Of a stretch of DNA of 64,000 bases, positions 55,576 to 64,000 are shown piece by piece (the stretch's first letter is position 1; every line of letters begins with the position of its first letter). The notes below the pieces were generated by a model. It saw nothing but the letters and a program-made list of their open reading frames with translations, did not search any database and had not been told where the DNA came from. Source of the DNA: Olsenella porci. GTDB lineage: Bacteria > Actinomycetota > Coriobacteriia > Coriobacteriales > Atopobiaceae. Location: the NCBI RefSeq assembly GCF_009695875.1, contig NZ_VUNC01000001.1, positions 434,001 to 498,000 of the forward strand. Reading direction: 5' to 3'. The position numbers and the translations under genes are program-made.

Positions 55576-55621
55576 GGCAGCAAACTCCCGACGTGAGTGC
55601 TCACATCCGTCGTCTGCCGCC
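55576..55621. repeat. 46-bp palindrome, copy B9
   Basis: Left arm GGCAGCAAACTCCCGACG, core TGAGTGCTCA, right arm ends TCTGCCGCC. Confidence 0.8.
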
Positions 55622-55680
55622 AGGGAGATGACCCCCAGGGCCGAGTGCCCCAGTTGGTCATTCATCAATGTTTCAACCAT

Positions 55681-55726
55681 GACAGCTACTTCCCGATGCG
55701 AGCGCTCACATCCGTCTCCCGCTGCC
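55681..55726. repeat. 46-bp palindrome, copy B10
   Basis: GACAGCTACTTCCCGATG, core CGAGCGCTCA, ends TCCCGCTGCC. Confidence 0.75.
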
Positions 55727-56061
55727 ATTGACGGGAACGGCTCGGCGAGGGAGGTGGCGGCAAAACGTCGGCGTGATCGCGCGGAGTCCCCCGGGTGGCG
55801 GGGGGGGGTGGCGTTGCCCTGCCCAGCCCCCTTGCCGGCCCCAGTCCCTCGCCGTTTCTTACACCACTTCTGTGCGCACTACCCACAGAAGTGGTCCGCT
55901 TCCCGAGGACGTGCCGCCGTGATACCCCCCGTCAAAAGTCTCTCTTCTTTGAGCCCCTATGTGGATGCTCACCAGCTGTGTGAACAGCGGGCCCTCGCAT
56001 CTATGTAAGCAAGGTCTCCGATGCCTGAGGAGGGGAGAAGCACTATCCGCTGATTGCCGCG

Positions 56062-56634
56062 TTACTCCATGGTGTGGGACTCGAACACGGGGTCGTCGCG
56101 CCAGAGTACGACCTCGCCCGCCTGAAGCGATGCCGGGACGTCGATCAGGCGCTGGTTTGCCGAGCCCCTGAAGCGCAGGGTGATGTCCTTCTCGCCTTCG
56201 ATGAACGGGCCGTCCACCAGAACGTCGAGACACGAGAGGATGCGTGGGGTCGCCTCGGTGACGGGAGAGCTGGTGTAGGGTGCCTCGACCGGCACCTCGC
56301 CCCTCAGCTCCTCCCATGTGAAGCCGGAGTACAGCCACACGTTCTTCTCGGGAAAGCGCTCGTGCACACGCTCCAGGAAGTTTGCCAGCGGTCCCTGATT
56401 CTCGCGCTCCATGGGCTCGCCGCCCAGCACGCTGAGCCCGTCCACATAGGGGTGGTCCAGGCTCTGGAGCAGCTGCTCCTCTACCTGCGGCGTGAAGGGC
56501 TCTCCCGCCGCAAAGTCGGCGGCAATCTGGTTGAAGCAGAACGGGCAGTGCCGCCTGCATCCAGACACAAATAGCGTGGTGCGCACGCCCACGCCGTTCG
56601 CGATGTCGCAGTACTTGATGTTGGAGTAGTTCAT
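56062..56634 (-). CDS. nrdG: Anaerobic ribonucleotide reductase activating protein
   Basis: 190 residues. Radical SAM activase that installs the glycyl radical in NrdD. The cluster cysteines are in GCRRHCPFC (CxxxCxxC); GLSVLGGEPMERENQ binds SAM, and MNYSNIKYCDIANGVGVRTTLFVSG is the usual start. NrdD, normally adjacent, is not in the window. It lies 132 bases after the permease gene on the same strand, behind a hairpin (about 56720-56746). Confidence 0.93.
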   Translation of the reverse strand: MNYSNIKYCDIANGVGVRTTLFVSGCRRHCPFCFNQIAADFAAGEPFTPQVEEQLLQSLDHPYVDGLSVLGGEPMERENQGPLANFLERVHERFPEKNVWLYSGFTWEELRGEVPVEAPYTSSPVTEATPRILSCLDVLVDGPFIEGEKDITLRFRGSANQRLIDVPASLQAGEVVLWRDDPVFESHTME

Positions 56635-56766
56635 GGGCGCCCTTCCGATTGACGGCTTCCCATTCTAACAAGCGCCCCGGACGGAAGGCGCGAGGCTTCG
56701 TGCCCACGGTGTGACACCACGGGGGGCACGCCAGGGGCGTGGCCCCAGAAGGGGAGAGATGCGTTG

Positions 56767-57417
56767 CTACGACTCGCGGAGCCGCCGCTCCAGGCGCTTG
56801 CCGACCGCCACCAGGGCCATAACGATGAGGTAGTAGACCACCGCCACCACGAGGAACGGCTCGAAGGCGCGATAGGTCAGGGCCTGCACGCTCTGGGCGG
56901 CGCGCATCATGTCCATGAGGCCGATGGTCGCCACGAGCGAGGAGCTCTTGAGCACCGTGATGACCTCGTTCATCAGGGCGGGCACCACCGAGCGGAGCGC
57001 CTGGGGGATGATGATACGGGCCATCATCGTGGTATACGAGAGCCCCAGGGCGCGCGCGGCATCGTACTGCCCGCGGTCCACGCCCTCGATGCCGCCGCGG
57101 AGCGTCTCGGACACCGTTGCCGACCCGTTGAGCCCCAGCGTGAGCACCGAGGCGGTGAACATCGAAATCTTGTATCCCGTGAGCTGCGGCGTGGCGAAGT
57201 AGGCGATGAACAGGAGAACGATCAGGGGGACGCCGCGAAAGATCGAGGTGTAGAAGTCCAGAACCGCGCGCAACGGCCGACAGGGGAGCACCTTGAGCAC
57301 GGCGATGACCGCCCCCAGGGCAAACGCGAGCACCAGGGCGGCCCCCGTCACCTCGAGGGTGACGAGGAGGCCGCTCCAGAACAGCGACTCATAGGGGACT
57401 ACGACCGAGAAGTCCAT
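56767..57417 (-). CDS. Polar amino acid ABC transporter permease
   Basis: 216 residues, about five helices, HisM/GlnP type. The coupling EAA loop reads DAARALGLSYTTMMARIIIPQALR, and FYTSIFRGVPLIVLLF is characteristic. It starts nine bases after the binding-protein gene. No ATPase gene accompanies it. Confidence 0.92.
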   Translation of the reverse strand: MDFSVVVPYESLFWSGLLVTLEVTGAALVLAFALGAVIAVLKVLPCRPLRAVLDFYTSIFRGVPLIVLLFIAYFATPQLTGYKISMFTASVLTLGLNGSATVSETLRGGIEGVDRGQYDAARALGLSYTTMMARIIIPQALRSVVPALMNEVITVLKSSSLVATIGLMDMMRAAQSVQALTYRAFEPFLVVAVVYYLIVMALVAVGKRLERRLRES

Positions 57418-57426
57418 CTCCGCCGG

Positions 57427-58443
57427 CTACTGGGCGCTGCTGTCCGCGGCGTCGCCCACGGTGGAGCTACCCGCCGCGGAGGTGTCGCCGCCCCACTCGA
57501 AGTCCTTGCCCACATACTTGCCAATGAACTTGTCGATGGTGCCGTCCTCCAGCATCTGGCCAATGCACTCGTCAAACGCGGAGATGAACGAGGCGCCCTT
57601 GACCGCCATGACGCGATAGACGCCCACGTAGTCGCTGGTCTCGCTGCGGTCGAGAAGGCCCAGGGTCAGCTTGTCGTTGGCCTTCTGCATGGACACGCCC
57701 TCGGCGCCGTCGCACACGTAGGCGTCGATGCGTCCGGCAAGGACCTCCTGCAGGCACTGGTTGCCGTCGTCATAGGTGTGGACGTCCGCGTTAGGCAGCA
57801 CCGAGGTCACGAACTTGTTCTGGACGGTGCCCGTGGTGCAGGCGATGCTCTTGCCCTTAAGCCCGTCGACGCTCGTGACCTTGTCCCCCTGCGTCAGCAC
57901 GCCCACAAGCGGCTGGTAGTATCCGCGGGTGAAGTCGTAGGTCTTCTCACGCTCCTCGTTGGACGACATGGCCATGGTGAAGTCCTTGTCGTTACCCTGA
58001 ACCGAGGCCAGGGTTGCGGCAAACTTCTGGGCCTCGAACTCGTAGGAGAAGCCAAGGCGCTTTGCCATCTCGTCCGCCACCGCGATGTCCAGGCCAACGA
58101 CCTTTTGGGAGCCGCCCGTCTCGTCGATGTAACGGTAGGGCGCAAAGGCGTCGTCACCCACAAAGGTGAGCTTCTGGCCCGAGAGCGCGCCGCCGGCGGA
58201 GGAGTCGGAGGAGTCTGCCGTCCCGGTCCCCGCGGAGGTGGCGGAGGCCCCGCCATTGGACCCGCATCCCGAGAGGAACAGCGGGGTGAGAACCGCCCCG
58301 GCCGCCATCAGGCCAAGGAATCCCCTGCGGTCGATCGACTTGCTGAAATGGCTCGCGTCGCGCGTCGCGTCCGCGACGCTGTTGTCCCTGGTGTCCGTAT
58401 GAATTCCCCCAAAAGCCAACTGATCCAATATGCTGCGCACCAT
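57427..58443 (-). CDS. Polar amino acid ABC transporter binding lipoprotein
   Basis: 338 residues from ATG 58443. A Tat-like RRGFLGLMAAGAVL and lipobox LSGC (Cys60) precede a Ser/Gly/Thr linker and an SBP_bac_3 domain: KLTFVGDDAFAPYRYIDETG, VVGLDIAVADEMAKRLG, DFTRGYYQPLVGVL, GKSIACTTGTVQNKF. The signal peptide lies unusually deep; no better start is available and no clear ribosome site precedes this ATG, although TACTAT 3 bases upstream could be the -10 of a leaderless transcript. A second ATG at 58464 is also open. Confidence 0.85.
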   Translation of the reverse strand: MVRSILDQLAFGGIHTDTRDNSVADATRDASHFSKSIDRRGFLGLMAAGAVLTPLFLSGCGSNGGASATSAGTGTADSSDSSAGGALSGQKLTFVGDDAFAPYRYIDETGGSQKVVGLDIAVADEMAKRLGFSYEFEAQKFAATLASVQGNDKDFTMAMSSNEEREKTYDFTRGYYQPLVGVLTQGDKVTSVDGLKGKSIACTTGTVQNKFVTSVLPNADVHTYDDGNQCLQEVLAGRIDAYVCDGAEGVSMQKANDKLTLGLLDRSETSDYVGVYRVMAVKGASFISAFDECIGQMLEDGTIDKFIGKYVGKDFEWGGDTSAAGSSTVGDAADSSAQ

Positions 58444-58586
58444 TGTATAGTACTTAAATCCCATCAAACGAATGGGAATTTGGCTGGTAACGAACTCGAC
58501 TCGGATTGGACTGCAAGGTCTTTGGTCTCGCCCCACGCGCTGCCTCGATGGCGTATGTTGTCTGGGATACGACGGAGGGAGGACCC

Positions 58587-59279
58587 ATGCGGGTCACGCA
58601 CATATACCACAGCGGCTTCGCGGTTGAGCTCAAGGGCTGCAACCTGCTGTTTGACTGGTACACCGGGGAGCTGCCACCGCTGAGGAGGGACGTCCCGCTC
58701 GTGGTGTTCGTCTCACACGAGCATTCGGACCACTATGGCCGCTGCATCTGGAGGCTGCCCAACTCGTTTTCCGACGTCCGCTACGTGGTGGACCGCGCGG
58801 TGGCGGAGCAGGCGCCGCAGGGCAGGGACGTGCTGCCGGTCGAGCCGGAAGGCGACTATTGCATAGGCCTCGGAACCGATGCAGGTACGATGGAGGTCCG
58901 GACGCTCGAGTCCAACGACGAGGGCGTGGCCTTTTTGGTGCGCGCGTGCGGCAGGACGGTCTACTTCTCGGGCGATCTCAACGTTTGGTGGTGGAACCGT
59001 CCCAAGGCGCAGAACGAGGCATCGGAGAGGTTCTTCCGCGGCGAGCTGGAGCGCATCGCCAATGCCGACGTCGACGCCGCGTTCGTGCCCCTGGACCCAA
59101 GGCTCGAGGACCCCGTTGCCGGCATTGCGGCGTACATGGACGTCGTGGGTGCGCGCGACGTGTTTCCCATGCACTACTGGCACGATGCGGAGGACGCCCA
59201 GGAGTGCCTGTCTGATCCCCGCCTTGTCCCCTATGCGGCGCGGCTCCACTTTGAGGACGTGTGCGAGCTGCCGGAGTAG
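58587..59279 (+). CDS. Metallo-beta-lactamase-fold hydrolase
   Basis: 230 residues. Metal-binding motif SHEHSDHYG (HxHxDH) near residue 52, then TVYFSGDLN with a ligand Asp, and PMHYWHD with a late His. It resembles UlaG-like or YtkL-like MBL hydrolases; the substrate is unknown. GGAGGGAGG precedes ATG 58587. Divergent from the amino acid transporter genes. Confidence 0.85.
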   Translation: MRVTHIYHSGFAVELKGCNLLFDWYTGELPPLRRDVPLVVFVSHEHSDHYGRCIWRLPNSFSDVRYVVDRAVAEQAPQGRDVLPVEPEGDYCIGLGTDAGTMEVRTLESNDEGVAFLVRACGRTVYFSGDLNVWWWNRPKAQNEASERFFRGELERIANADVDAAFVPLDPRLEDPVAGIAAYMDVVGARDVFPMHYWHDAEDAQECLSDPRLVPYAARLHFEDVCELPE

Positions 59280-59333
59280 GTCCGGGCAGGGGAGACCCGC
59301 GCGCGTGCCGTCCGCAAGTCATCTGCACGCGAG

Positions 59334-59370
59334 AGGGGCGGGGCGTCCCGATTGGGAGCGCCCCGCCCCT
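59334..59370 (+). terminator. Hairpin terminator after MBL gene
   Basis: AGGGGCGGGGCGTCCC and GGGAGCGCCCCGCCCCT arms, four-base loop. No clear U-run. Confidence 0.75.
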
Positions 59371-59401
59371 GCTGTTGCGGGCTGGAGCCCGTGTCGCACT
59401 A

Positions 59402-59634
59402 TTACTCGGGTTGCGCAGGGTCTCGTAGCAGAGCTTTGCCAGCGCCATGCCCGCGCGGGTGATGCCAGTGCCCTCGAGGCTGGGCGACTCGGTGCGCAGG
59501 GACGCGCGGCCTCGAAGTAGGTGCCCAGCGCGTCTCCCATGCCCGCGACCAGGAAGCGAACGGGTGCGTTGGCGATTACCTGCGAGTCGATCATCACGGC
59601 GTCGGGGCTGGTGGGATCCAACCTGTTGGGAAGC
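59402..59634 (-). pseudogene. gldA: Remnant of glycerol dehydrogenase (gldA)
   Basis: On the minus strand one frame reads SPDAVMIDSQVIANAPVRFL then VAGMGDALGTYFEA, and the next frame continues with SPSLEGTGITRAGMALAKLC then YETLRNP. Together they match the middle of glycerol dehydrogenase, where the stretch following MGDALGTYFEA lies beside the zinc site. One base is missing near 59509, which breaks the frame, and both ends of the gene are gone. The remnant is about 75 codons of an expected 360. Confidence 0.8.
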
Positions 59635-59771
59635 CAACGCGATGGGCCCGCCCGTCTTCCCCAGTGGGGTTCAAATATCGAACAAACTAACATAAATATG
59701 CAAAAACGATACGTCTGGTGTGCAAATGTTGCAGATTCGTTTATTTGCAGCCATGCGTAATGCGAAACCCA

Positions 59772-59777
59772 TATACT
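59772..59777 (+). promoter_or_regulatory. Likely -10 element of carAB
   Basis: TATACT, close to the consensus, lies in an AT-rich stretch about 20 bases ahead of the leader hairpins. No good -35 was found. Confidence 0.4.
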
Positions 59778-59794
59778 TGCCCAGACCTTTAACG

Positions 59795-59892
59795 CGGTAC
59801 GAGATACCGAGAAGGCTTGCATAGCGCTTGTCGTCGGGCACTGGTCCGGCCTCTCGGGAGCACGCGCCCTGGGCGCGGGGCTCCCCTTTTTT
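59795..59892 (+). promoter_or_regulatory. Three-hairpin attenuator of carAB
   Basis: Three mutually exclusive stems can be drawn. First, CGGTA/TACCG (59795-59809). Second, CCGAGAAGGC/GCCTCTCGG (59807-59816 with 59849-59857), which uses bases of the first. Third, a strong terminator GGGAGCACGCGCCC/GGGCGCG...GGCTCCC (59856-59885) with TTTTTT (59887-59892), overlapping the second by two bases. The order matches anti-antiterminator, antiterminator, terminator, as in PyrR-controlled pyrimidine operons. The first hairpin region ATACCGAGAAGGCT loosely resembles the PyrR-binding consensus. Confidence 0.75.
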
Positions 59893-59932
59893 GGACCGTG
59901 GACGGCGAGGGCGCGGAAAGGCGGGTGGTGCA

Positions 59933-61192
59933 GTGAACCTGTTGGTCAACACGGAGGGCTGCCGGGAGGCCCTCATCGCGCTGGAGGACGGGACCGTCCT
60001 TCGCGGGCGTGGGTTTGGGGCCCCGGGCGAGGCCTTTGGCGAAATCGTCTTCAACACGTCCATGGTGGGATACCAAGAGATTGTGACCGACCCCTCGTAT
60101 GCGGGACAGATCGTGACCTTCACCTATCCCCAGCTGGGCAACTACGGCATCACATCGACGGATGCCCAGTCCGAGCGTCCCCGTCTGAGGGGCGTCGTGG
60201 CGCATGACGTGTGCCGCACCCCCAGCAACTGGCAGTGCGTGCAGAGCCTGCCCGACTACATCGCCCAAAGCGGCGTCGTGGGGATAGAGGACGTGGACAC
60301 CCGGGCCCTCACCCTGCGCATTCGGGAGGCGGGCGCCATGCGGGCGGCGATCTCGACCGTCGACCTCGACCCCAAGAGCCTTCTTTCCCGCGTGCGCTCG
60401 TCCGCCGGCATCGGCGACCACAACTATGTGGCGGACGTCTCGTGCGACGGGCCACGCGTGGTCCACGCCAGGGGAGAGGAACGCCACCACGTGGTCGCCT
60501 ACGACTGCGGGATGAAGGAGGGCATAGTCGAGCACCTGGCCCAGGCGGGATGTGAGGTGACGGTCGTCCCCTGGGACACGCCCGCCGAGGACGCCCTCGC
60601 ACTGCATCCCGACGGGGTGTTCTTCTCCAATGGGCCCGGTGACCCCACGTCAGTTCCCCACGTTCCCGACGCCGTGCGCACCGTGCTCGGCAAGCTTCCC
60701 GTCTTTGGCATCTGCCTGGGAAACCAGATGATTGCCCTTGCGGCGGGCGGCTCAATACAGAAGCTGCCGTACGGGCACCATGGCGGCAACGAGCCGGTGA
60801 TGAACCTCCTCACGGGACGGGTTGAGGTCACCGCCCAGAACCACAACTACGGTGTGGTGTTCCCCAGCCTCGGGCGCCTGGTGCCCGAGCTCTCCGGTGG
60901 CGTGGCGGAGCACCCGGCAGACGGCGACCTGCGCGCCTGGAGCCGCGCGCGCATCGCCCCCGTGGTGCGCAACGAGCGCTACGGGCGCATCCGCCTGACG
61001 CACGTCAACCTCAACGACGGGACCCCCGAGGGCCTGCAGTTCCTGGACGTACCCGCCTTCGCGGTGCAGTACCACCCCGAGGCGCGGCCGGGGCCAAACG
61101 ACTCGGCGTACCTGTTCGAGTCGTTCGCGCGCCTGATGGACGGCCGCGACGACTACCTTGCCATCGACGTGCGAGAGGGAAGGTGCCGCTAG
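59933..61192 (+). CDS. carA: Carbamoyl-phosphate synthase small chain
   Basis: 419 residues. Glutaminase subunit. The amidotransferase Cys is in VFGICLGNQM; the His-Glu pair is in QYHPEA; the N-terminal domain has ALEDGTVLRGRGFG, GEIVFNTSMVGYQEI and DPSYAGQIVTFTYP. Start: GTG at 59933 with GGAAAGG upstream; the longer frame from 59828 runs through the terminator. carB begins at the next base after the stop. Confidence 0.94.
   Translation: MNLLVNTEGCREALIALEDGTVLRGRGFGAPGEAFGEIVFNTSMVGYQEIVTDPSYAGQIVTFTYPQLGNYGITSTDAQSERPRLRGVVAHDVCRTPSNWQCVQSLPDYIAQSGVVGIEDVDTRALTLRIREAGAMRAAISTVDLDPKSLLSRVRSSAGIGDHNYVADVSCDGPRVVHARGEERHHVVAYDCGMKEGIVEHLAQAGCEVTVVPWDTPAEDALALHPDGVFFSNGPGDPTSVPHVPDAVRTVLGKLPVFGICLGNQMIALAAGGSIQKLPYGHHGGNEPVMNLLTGRVEVTAQNHNYGVVFPSLGRLVPELSGGVAEHPADGDLRAWSRARIAPVVRNERYGRIRLTHVNLNDGTPEGLQFLDVPAFAVQYHPEARPGPNDSAYLFESFARLMDGRDDYLAIDVREGRCR

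Positions 61193-64000
<2,808 letters not shown>

Larger units (their letters stand above)
55205..56061. other. Gene-free mosaic with palindromes
   Basis: No gene supported. Contains the long shared module (55482-55534), two 46-bp palindromes (55576, 55681), GGGGAGAG at 55345, and a CCACTTCTGTG/CACAGAAGTGG inverted repeat (about 55863-55893). Confidence 0.6.

Noticed and set aside
59319-59822. Intact 167-codon gene
   Set aside because: Only a central part resembles glycerol dehydrogenase and it changes frame near 59509; annotated as a pseudogene.

Overview
The window is GC-rich bacterial DNA from a fermentative actinobacterium. A member of class Coriobacteriia (Olsenella, Collinsella or Atopobium relatives) from an animal gut is the best guess. 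The signs are a bifid-type xylulose-5-P/fructose-6-P phosphoketolase, a bile salt hydrolase, Actinobacteria-like protein sequences, frequent GTG/TTG starts and an anaerobic NrdG activase. The taxon is inferred from protein character only, because no rRNA or tRNA gene lies in the window.

Layout. 0-11 kb: a cut-off membrane protein, murB, a MacAB-like ABC efflux operon behind a palindromic operator, a membrane-anchored beta-lactamase-fold protein and a UPF0210 (DUF711) protein. 11-30 kb: a pentose module with a sugar ABC transporter (binding protein, permease, double ATPase, permease), L-arabinose isomerase, an FGGY ribulokinase and ribulose-5-P 4-epimerase in one operon. Next come aldose 1-epimerase, a DeoR regulator, an orphan PTS IIB-like protein, phosphoketolase, a LacI regulator divergent from xylulokinase, and NudC. 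Arabinose and xylulose both reach xylulose-5-P, which phosphoketolase splits. 30.7-37.7 kb: a complete trpEGDCFBA operon behind a T-box leader with a TGG specifier. 37.8-41.2 kb: two small membrane proteins, a Gfo/Idh/MocA oxidoreductase and a PTS EIIA(Glc)-type protein. 41.2-46.1 kb: leuACDB behind a candidate leucine-rich leader peptide. 46.2-59.3 kb: an OPT transporter, type III pantothenate kinase, a split purine pair (PurO-type IMP cyclohydrolase plus stand-alone AICAR transformylase), an aminotransferase, bile salt hydrolase, NrdG, a polar amino acid ABC permease with binding protein but no ATPase, and an MBL-fold hydrolase. 59.4-64 kb: a decayed glycerol dehydrogenase fragment, then carA and carB (cut by the window end) behind a three-hairpin attenuator.

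The most unusual content lies between genes. Long gene-free stretches (1.8-3.4, 8.5-9.3, 25.9-26.7, 38.2-39.0, 49.0-50.2 and 55.2-56.0 kb) are mosaics of dispersed palindromes. One family is a 46-bp palindrome of fixed length with ten copies. A second is a 48-bp palindrome centred on GTGTACAC, with four copies spaced at nearly whole helical turns. A third is an inverted-pair element. The octamer GGGGAGAG is also abundant and strongly strand-biased, as expected of a replichore-orienting or Chi-like motif. These are the best candidates here for something undescribed.
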